DNA of 33,452 nucleotides from Opitutia bacterium (GTDB taxonomy: Bacteria; Verrucomicrobiota; Verrucomicrobiia; Opitutales; Seribacteraceae): the NCBI GenBank assembly GCA_018695085.1, contig JABHOU010000589.1, positions 1 through 33,452 of the forward strand. Reading direction: 5' to 3'. A model generated the notes under the pieces. The model was not told the origin of the DNA. It made no database searches and was given only the letters and a program-made list of their open reading frames with translations. This document shows, one piece after another, positions 15,194 through 22,567 of the stretch. A program made the translations under genes and the position numbers. Position 1 is the first letter of the stretch. Each line of letters starts with the position of its first letter.

Positions 15194-16723
15194 ATGCGTT
15201 TGGGTTGGGTAATGCTGATCGGTTCGATTCTCACGCGGGGTTTCGTGCTCGTGTTGCTTTGTCTTCTGGCTCTTATGACGTACTACCTGAATCTCAAGCA
15301 GGCGTATAACAACCCCCGCCTGGTTGAGTTGAGTCACGGTCCTGTCGCGCGAAGCGCTTACGAGTTGGCTGACAAGTCATTCGCATATTTCGGGGATCCT
15401 CTCGAGATTGCCCAAGCCAATGGGGGCATGACTTGGTCCATCAGGATTGCGGGGGTACCCTTCACTGATCCGGTCGCCGCTCTTTCGGTGCTGGCAAAGG
15501 ATCACCGCTGGGAAGTCGGATTTGCAGCAGGGCTTGCAGTGCCCATATTCTTGGCTTTGACGTTTGGGCGGGTTTTTTGCAGTTACGTTTGCCCGGCTTC
15601 CTTGATTTTCTTCTCCATTGCCCGGCTCCGAGGCCTGTTGTCCAAGTGGTTTTATTTTCCCGAGATTCGAGTCAGTCGTGGTCTGGCTTGGGGTTTGCTT
15701 GTGGGCGGACTTGTTCTGGCCGTGGCGACTGGTCACGGGGCATGGGCTTTGCTCCTGCCCTATTTCGCTCTCGGGCAAACTCTTTTTCACGGGATTGCGA
15801 TGGGTACTTTGTCCGTAGGTCTCGGCAGTTTGCTTGTCTTTGCTGGAATGGATTTTTTCCTCGGTCGACAATTTACTTGCCGACACGTTTGCCCAACTGG
15901 GCGAATCCTGGGCTGGATTGGTCGACGATCCGTATTTTCCATCGTCCGCGCTCCCGATGCGTGCATAGACGGTTGCAACGGTTGTGCGGATGTGTGCCCA
16001 CAAGCCGTAAACCCCCGCTTGAACGAGACCCTTGACTGTTCCCTTTGCGGCGAATGCATGATCGTCTGCCCGGCCAAATGTCTCTCGGTCAAACCAAGAC
16101 TGCGGAAGTCCCCATGCTCAAGCATCATTCGAACACTGATCATTGCCTTTTGTCTTTTAAGTTTCCCAAGTCCTCTCGCAGCCCATCATTTCAAGGGACT
16201 CCCCCATTACAATTACTTCGAAAACTATCCACAAGTACCTGAGGATGAATTTCTTGGTCAGGCAGGAAATTACGAAATGTCACTGGTGGCATATGATTTC
16301 CAGGGCCTTCAGCGGGAGAACGTGCAGGAACCGGGAAACGTTCGACTCTTCCTCGTCATTTTCAACATGCTTGACTCAACGGTATACAAAGGGAAATTGA
16401 CTTTCGAGATCCTTGACGACGGTCAACCCGTCCATTCGAAGTTCTTTCGGAATGCGGAACTTGAAAACCTATACTCCATCCATCATGAACTTCCTGATTC
16501 CGGGGAATATTCAATACGTCTGACCCTGCATGACGCGGGCGATCTGGCTTGTGAAATCCCATTCCGGTTGTCCTCTCAGCAAACGCATTGGGGGAGATGG
16601 ATTGGCCTGTTGTTGCTCGTTCTTATGACAATCACGGCAGTGGGGGCCAGAAAAGCCCGCCTGAACGTCGACCGAAAGGAAGCTCGCAAGCAAAACTCTA
16701 ACCCTGACGAGGAAATCAAATGA
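15194..16723 (+). CDS. napH: NapH-like quinol-linked ferredoxin fused to an extracytoplasmic domain
   Basis: A 509-residue membrane protein with AAAGGAG before its ATG. Residues 1-320 are NapH-like: membrane segments, CSYVCPAS (Cys129, 133), CRHVCPTG (229, 233), then two clusters CIDGCNGCADVCP (257-269) and CSLCGECMIVCPAKC (282-296). A further membrane segment (about 311-329) leads into HHFKGLPHYNYFENYP and an approximately 130-residue region rich in beta-strand-like sequence, ending in a last membrane helix (467-485) and a basic tail. Standard NapH is about 270-290 residues and lacks this C-terminal part. The extra domain may bind metal through its HH motif or dock the cytochrome (inference). 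Confidence 0.78.
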   Translation: MRLGWVMLIGSILTRGFVLVLLCLLALMTYYLNLKQAYNNPRLVELSHGPVARSAYELADKSFAYFGDPLEIAQANGGMTWSIRIAGVPFTDPVAALSVLAKDHRWEVGFAAGLAVPIFLALTFGRVFCSYVCPASLIFFSIARLRGLLSKWFYFPEIRVSRGLAWGLLVGGLVLAVATGHGAWALLLPYFALGQTLFHGIAMGTLSVGLGSLLVFAGMDFFLGRQFTCRHVCPTGRILGWIGRRSVFSIVRAPDACIDGCNGCADVCPQAVNPRLNETLDCSLCGECMIVCPAKCLSVKPRLRKSPCSSIIRTLIIAFCLLSFPSPLAAHHFKGLPHYNYFENYPQVPEDEFLGQAGNYEMSLVAYDFQGLQRENVQEPGNVRLFLVIFNMLDSTVYKGKLTFEILDDGQPVHSKFFRNAELENLYSIHHELPDSGEYSIRLTLHDAGDLACEIPFRLSSQQTHWGRWIGLLLLVLMTITAVGARKARLNVDRKEARKQNSNPDEEIK

Positions 16724-18264
16724 AGGATCACGCTCATCACGAAATGGATCATTGCTCGATGACGATGGAGGGCATACCCACCTGGATGGCCGCTGTAGGA
16801 GTGGTCGTCATTATTCTGATCACCCACCTCGGACTCAAATGGTTCCGGAGAGCATCCGGTCCTGCTGCTCGCGAATCTCGTGACTTATTGAATTTCCCCT
16901 TCTTCAAGTGGTTCGTAAAACTCCCCTATTTTCCGTTGCTCATTCAGTCCGTGTCACTGCTGTTGCTCCTGCTGGTGATTGCCACCGGATTGTTCGGCGA
17001 GACCAAGGGAAACGTTGCCCCCGTCCTTACGTGGACATGGTGGTGGATTCTGCTTATCTTTCTAGTACTGGGTTTTGGAAAAGTCTTTTGCGCGGTATGT
17101 CCGTGGGAAGCCGTGGCCTCGTTCGTCACCTCGCTATCACTCAAATCACGTATCAAGAAAATCACTTACTCCAAGCCATTCCCCAAATGGGCAAGGAATA
17201 TTTATCCGGCAATTTTTCTCTTTATTGGTCTCACTTGGGCGGAATTGGGTATGGACATTACGCATTCCCCGCCCATTACGGCATTACTCGGCCTTCTGAT
17301 GCTCTTTTTAGCCGTTACCTTTGCCGTGACGTTCGAAAAGCGGGCATTTTGCAGGTATAGTTGCCCGGTTGGAAGAATCAGTGGACTTTATGCCATGTTC
17401 AGCCCCATGGAACTACGGGCTGCGAACACTGAAGTTTGCCGCACCTGCGAGGGACAGGAATGCTATCGCGGGTCAAGCATGCAAACAGGATGCCCGACCA
17501 ACTTGTTTCCCGGTTCCCTCACTGAGAATACTTATTGCACCCTCTGTACGGAATGCGTGCGGGCCTGTCCGCATGACAACTTTGCCTTTAATCTACGTCC
17601 ATTTGGCACGGATCTCTTGAAGAAGACGCGTTTCCAATGGGACGAATCCATACTCGCTATCGTTCTCCTCGCATTAACCAGTTTTCACGGGCTTACAATG
17701 ACACCCGTATGGCAAGGTTGGAATGGTTTTCTGCGCGCTCACACGGGTTTTGGGCCAATCGTTGTTTTCACTGCTCTGATGATATTGATGCTTCTCGCCC
17801 CCATGGCGCTTTTTTGGGGCGGTGCCAGAGTTGCCACAATCCTTGCAGGCGAATCAGGGGTTTCCACCGGAAGAATCTTCAGGGTTTTTGCTTATGCCGT
17901 GATTCCAGTCGCGCTGTTTTATCATTTGGCGCATAATTCCATGCATTTCTTCATGGAGGCAGGAAACCTAATCCCCTTGCTAAGCGATCCCTTCGGTTAT
18001 GGCTGGAATCTATTTGGAACGGTTGGAAAAACTTACGGACCGATGCTCTCCCTTGGTACTATCTGGTGGCTCCAGATAGCATTCGTCGTAATCGGGCATA
18101 TTTACGGAGTTGTTGTATCCGACCGTTTGGCCGATAAGCTTTTTCGCGACAAATCCCAAGCCAAGCTCGCTTTGTTGCCACTCTTGTTCACCATGATCCT
18201 GTATTCCTGTTTCAGCGTGTGGCTCATTGCCCAGCCCATGGACATGCGTTCCAGTGGGATGTGA
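16720..18264 (+). CDS. second membrane 4Fe-4S protein of the nap operon, His/Met-rich N-terminus
   Basis: A 514-residue polytopic protein that starts inside the napH stop (ATGA overlap). The N-terminus (residues 1-20: HAHHEMDHCSMTME) is rich in His, Met and Cys, like a copper-binding tail. It then has about nine membrane segments with VFCAVCPWEAV and FCRYSCPVGRISG, and a cluster region with CRTCEGQEC and CTLCTECVRACPHDN. It resembles NapH/NosR/CcoG-type ferredoxins. Being the last gene of the operon, it may form an alternative quinol route to the tetrahaem cytochrome or take part in metal handling. The exact family is not recognised. Confidence 0.7.
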   Translation: MKDHAHHEMDHCSMTMEGIPTWMAAVGVVVIILITHLGLKWFRRASGPAARESRDLLNFPFFKWFVKLPYFPLLIQSVSLLLLLLVIATGLFGETKGNVAPVLTWTWWWILLIFLVLGFGKVFCAVCPWEAVASFVTSLSLKSRIKKITYSKPFPKWARNIYPAIFLFIGLTWAELGMDITHSPPITALLGLLMLFLAVTFAVTFEKRAFCRYSCPVGRISGLYAMFSPMELRAANTEVCRTCEGQECYRGSSMQTGCPTNLFPGSLTENTYCTLCTECVRACPHDNFAFNLRPFGTDLLKKTRFQWDESILAIVLLALTSFHGLTMTPVWQGWNGFLRAHTGFGPIVVFTALMILMLLAPMALFWGGARVATILAGESGVSTGRIFRVFAYAVIPVALFYHLAHNSMHFFMEAGNLIPLLSDPFGYGWNLFGTVGKTYGPMLSLGTIWWLQIAFVVIGHIYGVVVSDRLADKLFRDKSQAKLALLPLLFTMILYSCFSVWLIAQPMDMRSSGM

Positions 18265-18340
18265 AGACCGACTGGATCGCACTCCGCGACATAGGCACTG
18301 TTATCTTCATGACTTGTAGGGCTCCCGTGGGTTGAATTCC

Positions 18341-18358
18341 TTAGATTTTTCAATCTAT
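18341..18358. promoter_or_regulatory. weak TTAGA-N8-TCTAT dyad
   Basis: TTAGA-TTTTTCAA-TCTAT differs from the ATAGA-N8-TCTAT pattern by one base and folds as TAGATT-TTTC-AATCTA. It follows the nap operon and precedes a 31-codon ORF. It may be a chance hairpin or part of the nap 3' end, and its role is much less clear than for the five promoter copies. Confidence 0.25.
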
Positions 18359-18366
18359 TCAAATAT

Positions 18367-18462
18367 ATGCCCAAGAACGACGCTCCTTACCATCCCGCCG
18401 TCCGCAAGGGCGCCGTCAACGCTTGGTTCGAGAGCCACCTCGCTCGCAATGGAGTGAAGTGA
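18367..18462 (+). CDS. 31-residue ORF, probable gene fragment
   Basis: ATG to TGA encoding MPKNDAPYHPAVRKGAVNAW and 11 further residues ending in NGVK. The codons are distinctly GC-rich in third positions (GCC, GTC, AAG, CAC), unlike the surrounding AT-rich spacer. It therefore looks like real coding sequence, probably the tail of a lost gene or a very small protein. There is no ribosome binding site. Not recognised. Confidence 0.3.
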   Translation: MPKNDAPYHPAVRKGAVNAWFESHLARNGVK

Positions 18463-18472
18463 TTTGAACTTT

Positions 18473-18499
18473 GGGGTAAGCCTACTTTAACCCTTTTTT
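18473..18499 (+). terminator. possible intrinsic terminator after the nap operon
   Basis: GGGGTAAG-CCTA-CTTTAACCC can form an imperfect stem (one G-A mismatch and a bulge) followed by six T residues. It lies between the plus-strand nap side and the convergent azurin gene, whose stop codon overlaps the T-run. It would stop plus-strand transcription only. Confidence 0.4.
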
Positions 18500-18962
18500 A
18501 TTTAACGGTCATCGTTCCCCGCATTAGGGCGAAATGCCCGGGAAAGGTGCATACGTATTCGTATTTCCCTGGAGCGGGGGCAGTGATAACGATGCTGTCG
18601 CTTTCATCCGGACCAAGAAGTTTGGTGTTGGCGATTACGTCTCCCTTTACACCATTTGGTACCGGATTCGTAGGTCCTGCTCCTGCTGCAAGCGCTTTTT
18701 GGCCGAATGCAACGGCTGTGACCCCCGATTTGAGAAGCACGAGGTTGTGCCCCATGGCAATCTTTGGAAGTTTGCCGATGTTTTTCAGGGTGATCTTGAC
18801 CTTGGATCCGGTCTTTACCTCGAAGGCTACGACGTCGTACTTCATTAAGTCGTTGCCGGAGATGACAATTGTTTTCTCGACCTCTCTTTCATTTGTTGCG
18901 GTTTCCGCTCGGACGAATGGACAGAGTATTAATAGAGCGATGGTGGATTTTAGCGCATTCAT
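18498..18962 (-). CDS. azurin-like type I copper protein
   Basis: A 154-residue protein: signal peptide (about residues 1-19) and a cupredoxin domain. The copper site is clear: His72 in AMGHNLVLL and the C-terminal loop CTFPGHFALM, giving Cys138, His143 and Met147 with the azurin spacing C-X4-H-X3-M. Azurins and auracyanins are soluble periplasmic electron carriers. It is the last gene on the strand of the oxidase operon, 76 bp after the preceding gene, so it may be co-transcribed. It is a likely electron donor to the oxidase or an acceptor from the cytochrome complex. Confidence 0.88.
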   Translation of the reverse strand: MNALKSTIALLILCPFVRAETATNEREVEKTIVISGNDLMKYDVVAFEVKTGSKVKITLKNIGKLPKIAMGHNLVLLKSGVTAVAFGQKALAAGAGPTNPVPNGVKGDVIANTKLLGPDESDSIVITAPAPGKYEYVCTFPGHFALMRGTMTVK

Positions 18963-19038
18963 TCTTATAAGTTGCAGTTGAGTGTTGTTGTTTGTGGTTT
19001 TTTCGTTTGGTCAGGTATCGGTAATTATCCCCGCTCAA

Positions 19039-19248
19039 TCAATTTTGGCTTTCGAGTGAACATAGTAAATTTTTTATCCACCGAGCAAAAAGCCATAACA
19101 TTAGAAGGGGAAAGAAACTAAGGAATACCGTGGTCGAGTAATATGCGATGCGGGTGTTTTCGTTGGCCGAGAAACATACGGAGCAAGCACTTGCTTGATT
19201 AGCTAGGATGAGCAATAGAATGAAACCGAACGCAAATAATTGTTTCAT
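19039..19248 (-). CDS. small exported CSVCF membrane protein of the oxidase operon
   Basis: The start is placed at the ATG at 19248, where it overlaps the stop of the preceding subunit III gene as ATGA; a longer in-frame extension reads through that gene. The 69-residue product has a signal sequence (MKQLFAFGFILLLILANQASA), a CSVCF motif directly after the predicted cleavage site, then NTRIAYYSTTVFLS and a membrane helix. The exposed Cys pair could bind copper or undergo thiol chemistry during oxidase assembly (inference). I do not know a named family. Confidence 0.6.
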   Translation of the reverse strand: MKQLFAFGFILLLILANQASACSVCFSANENTRIAYYSTTVFLSFFPLLMLWLFARWIKNLLCSLESQN

Positions 19249-19853
19249 ACAACCCCCGGATATAGGTACACGAGTGCGTATAGGATGGGCCACAAGGCGA
19301 CTACGAAATACCAAAGCATGCAAGCCGCTTTGAAAATCTCATGGTCGATGTCCTCTTTTTGCCCGCGAACGAAAATAAATCCTAAATATGCCAGAGCGCA
19401 ACATACGTGCAATCCGTGTATTCCTACGATCAAGTAGAAAAAGGATGCGTAGGTGCCTGATGCGAAGTTCATCCCATTACCAATCATGCGAACCCATTCA
19501 CTGCCTTGAAAAAGCAGGAAGCACAGGCCTGAGACTAAGCCAACCGTAAGGAATTCTCGGTGGCGATTTTCCTTTCCCCGTTTGCGGGTTTTTTCTGCAA
19601 TGGCAACGAAAAGTCCCGAAGCCAATAAAACTACTGCGTTGAATGCCGAAATGCCAATCGGCAAGGTAGGCATTTCAGGAGGAGGCCATGCCTCGGTTTG
19701 GGTGCTCGTTACAAGATAAGCACTTACGATGGCTGCGAAAAACATGGCTTCAGTCAAGATGAATAGCGCCATGCCCACGATCGGGGCAGCCGCTCTGCGT
19801 TTGTCTAGAGCAGTATCGACTGGTAGTGCGGGAACCTCGGTGGAGATATTCAC
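19245..19853 (-). CDS. haem-copper oxidase subunit III (second copy)
   Basis: A 202-residue, five-helix COX3-family protein starting at GTG (TAGTG overlap with the preceding stop). It shows FILTEAMFFAAIVSAYLV in the first helix and GIHGLHVCCALAYL near the fourth, both typical of subunit III. It is the second subunit III-like gene in the operon, the other being at 20244-20837. The two differ clearly in sequence, so this is not a recent duplication. Subunit III stabilises the oxidase and the oxygen and proton path. Confidence 0.82.
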   Translation of the reverse strand: MNISTEVPALPVDTALDKRRAAAPIVGMALFILTEAMFFAAIVSAYLVTSTQTEAWPPPEMPTLPIGISAFNAVVLLASGLFVAIAEKTRKRGKENRHREFLTVGLVSGLCFLLFQGSEWVRMIGNGMNFASGTYASFFYLIVGIHGLHVCCALAYLGFIFVRGQKEDIDHEIFKAACMLWYFVVALWPILYALVYLYPGVV

Positions 19854-20233
19854 TAGTGAGCGGGTTTGGTGATGTCTTTCTTCGGGTATTCGTAGATGGG
19901 ATCGGGGTCGGCGTCACGATTCTCTCCATCGAAGCACAAAACCTCGGGAGCTACTCCGGCGAACAACAATATCAGAAATGCGATGCACACTGCGAGCAGG
20001 CGTCGCACCACCTTCACCTCGATGTCCAAGTGCATGAACCATGCGACAACCATAGTCGCCTTTATCAAACCTACGCCAAACGCCGTCAGCAGAACGGTTC
20101 CCACTAACATTGTGCGATTGTCAATGTTGAGCGCAAACACCGGGCCCCATATGCTAATTACTAGCAGTATGAGCAAGCTGTAGTAGATTTTTTTGTAGTC
20201 GGGATGCTTGTGTTCGTCTGTATTTTTGTTCAT
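19853..20233 (-). CDS. prokaryotic cytochrome c oxidase subunit IV
   Basis: A 126-residue protein with three hydrophobic helices. The middle part GLIKATMVVAWFMHLDIE is the conserved signature of the COX4_pro family (CoxD/CtaF/CyoD type). I use the ATG at 20233, 10 nt after the previous stop; a TTG at 20260 is possible. Neither has a clear ribosome binding site, so translational coupling is likely. The charged N-terminus (HKHPDYKKIYYS) and a C-terminal extension of about 30 polar residues ending EYPKKDITKPAH frame the helices. Confidence 0.78.
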   Translation of the reverse strand: MNKNTDEHKHPDYKKIYYSLLILLVISIWGPVFALNIDNRTMLVGTVLLTAFGVGLIKATMVVAWFMHLDIEVKVVRRLLAVCIAFLILLFAGVAPEVLCFDGENRDADPDPIYEYPKKDITKPAH

Positions 20234-20243
20234 GTCGAAAATT

Positions 20244-20837
20244 TCAAAGTCCGGAAGCAATGTAAAAGAGAGGGAAAAGAAAGATCCATACGATGTCCAC
20301 GAAGTGCCAATAGATGCCGATGCATTCTACTCGGTGCAGGAATTTCCCCTTTGCGGCGTCTTTTGCCACGAAGCCCATTATTACCATGCCAGCGACCACG
20401 TGGAAACCGTGAAGGCCAGTAGCCGTGTAGTAGAAGGACCAGAACAGATCGGCTTTGGGGCCGTATCCCGCGAGTATTTCCGAGGTGTATTCGTAAGCTT
20501 TCACACAAAGGAAAACACCTCCCAATAGAATCGTTCGAACTAGAAGGTTGGCCGCCTTCTTCCCGTCGCCTACTTCGGCGGCCTTGTGTGCGCAAACTGC
20601 AAAATAGCTGGATGTGAGCAAAACGAAAGTGTTGAGAGCGCCGGCATACAATTTGGTGTGAGAAGCTTGGTCTGCCCAGATTTCACCATGTCGCATTCGA
20701 TACATCACGAACGACACAACAAGTCCCCCGAAAATGACGACTTCCGAAGCTACGACCCACCATGTTCCCAATCGGGCAGTTGGCAGACCTGCGGATTTTC
20801 TGCTAGTGGCGAGAGGAGGATGATAGGTTTCGCTCAT
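20244..20837 (-). CDS. cytochrome c oxidase subunit III (first copy)
   Basis: A 197-residue, five-helix COX3 protein. Its start shares one base with the coxA stop (TAATG). Signature segments are TWWVVASEVVIFGGLVVSF in helix 1, TGLHGFHVVAGM in helix 4 and YWHFVDIVWIFLFPLFY at the C-terminus, where the HFVD motif is classic for subunit III. Adjacent to subunit I, it is the most likely structural subunit III of the aa3-type enzyme. Confidence 0.88.
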   Translation of the reverse strand: MSETYHPPLATSRKSAGLPTARLGTWWVVASEVVIFGGLVVSFVMYRMRHGEIWADQASHTKLYAGALNTFVLLTSSYFAVCAHKAAEVGDGKKAANLLVRTILLGGVFLCVKAYEYTSEILAGYGPKADLFWSFYYTATGLHGFHVVAGMVIMGFVAKDAAKGKFLHRVECIGIYWHFVDIVWIFLFPLFYIASGL

Positions 20838-22567
20838 TACCCGTTAGATGTTTGAGGTGTTTCAATATGCTGCGGCAAGTAGTCTTCTTTGACTTCGGGT
20901 ATCCCGTATTCATAGGGACCGCGGTGTACTGTCGGTAAAGTTTCCCAATTTCCATGGGGAGGTGGCGACGAAGTCGACCATTCCAAGGTAGTGGCGTTCC
21001 AAGGGTTCTCGCCTGCTTCCTTCCCTTTCCGCATGCTACGAAAGAAATTAATGACAAAGGGAATTTGGAAAGCAATCAACACACAGGTCGCGACAGTTGC
21101 CAGAATCCGCAAGTCTTGAAGATCGTTGAGCGCGAGTTCAGGGAAGTGCCTGTAGTCGAAAATTCTTCTGTGTTGTCCTCCCAATCCGAGAAAAAACATC
21201 GGAATGAATATGAAGTTGAACGGTATGATTGTTCCCCAGAAATGTATTTTCCCCCACTTTTCGTTCAAGTGACGACCGAAGGCTTTTGGAAACCAATGAG
21301 TAATTCCCGCGAACATTCCAATGATCGCTATGGGAAAGAACGTGTAGTGGAAGTGCGCCACTACGAAGTATGTGTCGTGGAAATAAATGTCCGAACCCGA
21401 TGACCCGAGATAAATGCCCGTAACTCCTCCGAGCAAGAATTCGACCAGGAAGGCAATTGCCCAGAGCATCGGTGTCCTGAACTCGATGCTTCCGCCGAAT
21501 AGTGTGGCTATAAAAAGAAAGCATAGCTCGGCGATTGGTACTGATATGAGCAAGGTAGTTACGGTGAAGAGGTGTGCCATCCGGGGATCGATTCCCGAGA
21601 CGAACTGGTGGTGAGCCCATACAAAGAAACTGAGTACGCCCGTGGCGATCGTTACGTAGAGGGCAGCTTTGTAGCCAAAAAATTTCTTTCGGGCAAAAAC
21701 CGGAATTATTTCAGCTACGACGCCCATTGCAGGCAAGAGAACAACATAAACCTCGGGGTGTCCGAAAAACCAGAATAGATGCTGCCAGAGCAAGGGGTCC
21801 CCGCCATTTGTCGGATCGTAAAAAGCCGTTCCCGCCAGTTGGTCCGAGAGTAACATTACGGCTCCTGCAATAAGGGGACCGACAGATACCATGAACAGTA
21901 TGCTGGCGATGACTATCATCCAGACGACCAAGGGAATTCTCATCATTCCCATGCCGGGTGCACGAGCGTTCATAGTGGTGGTTACGAAATTGATACCTCC
22001 TATTAGGAATGCCACAAATTCCAGAGCGACCGCCACTACCCACAATACCGCACCTAGGGGGGTTAGGTTATAGTCCGGGTTCGTCGATAGGGGAGGGTAG
22101 GCTGTCCACGCTCCCCCAAAACCGCCTCCCGCTACATGTAGTGAGGCGATGATCACGAGGGCGCTAATGAAGAAAATTTGAAAGGATAGTCGGTTCAAGC
22201 GTGGAAATACCATGTCGTCGCATCCGATCATCAAGGGGATGAGGAAGTTTCCGAAACCTGCCAGCAAGATCGGCATGGCTACCCAGAAGATCATTATGGT
22301 TCCGTGGTTGGTGACCAACGCATTGTAATTTCCGGGAGAAACCCAACCGAATCCCGGGACTTCCTCACCTGGAAAAGCAAGTTGCATCCTGAACACATAG
22401 GCCATGTAACCGCCTATGACGGCCATGAGCATTCCGGTAATAATATATTGGAAAGCAATTACCTTGTGATCGGTGGAAAATAACCACGATCTTAGTTTAG
22501 AGCACTTGTGACTGCTTTGTTTTTCCTGAGCGTGCTTTTGGGATTCGTCTTCGCTAGCTTCAGTCAT
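20837..22567 (-). CDS. coxA: cytochrome c oxidase subunit I (A-type haem-copper oxidase)
   Basis: A 576-residue catalytic subunit. The ATG at 22567 overlaps the stop of the cytochrome b-c gene (ATGA) and was preferred over an upstream in-frame start. It carries the low-spin haem ligand region YNALVTNHGTIMIFW and GHPEVYVVLLP with the CuB His, the Glu of the D pathway and the cross-linked Tyr. FGYK follows, with the K-pathway Lys, then WAHHQFVSG (CuB ligands) and VVAHFHYT (haem ligands). These define an A1-like cytochrome oxidase; nitric oxide reductase signatures are absent. It reduces oxygen to water and pumps protons. Confidence 0.92.
   Translation of the reverse strand: MTEASEDESQKHAQEKQSSHKCSKLRSWLFSTDHKVIAFQYIITGMLMAVIGGYMAYVFRMQLAFPGEEVPGFGWVSPGNYNALVTNHGTIMIFWVAMPILLAGFGNFLIPLMIGCDDMVFPRLNRLSFQIFFISALVIIASLHVAGGGFGGAWTAYPPLSTNPDYNLTPLGAVLWVVAVALEFVAFLIGGINFVTTTMNARAPGMGMMRIPLVVWMIVIASILFMVSVGPLIAGAVMLLSDQLAGTAFYDPTNGGDPLLWQHLFWFFGHPEVYVVLLPAMGVVAEIIPVFARKKFFGYKAALYVTIATGVLSFFVWAHHQFVSGIDPRMAHLFTVTTLLISVPIAELCFLFIATLFGGSIEFRTPMLWAIAFLVEFLLGGVTGIYLGSSGSDIYFHDTYFVVAHFHYTFFPIAIIGMFAGITHWFPKAFGRHLNEKWGKIHFWGTIIPFNFIFIPMFFLGLGGQHRRIFDYRHFPELALNDLQDLRILATVATCVLIAFQIPFVINFFRSMRKGKEAGENPWNATTLEWSTSSPPPHGNWETLPTVHRGPYEYGIPEVKEDYLPQHIETPQTSNG

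Noticed and set aside
20837-22567. Subunit I as a nitric oxide reductase (NorB) given the denitrification context
   Set aside because: GHPEVY with its Glu and Tyr, the FGYK Lys, CuA subunit II and COX3/COX4 partners show an oxygen-reducing oxidase.
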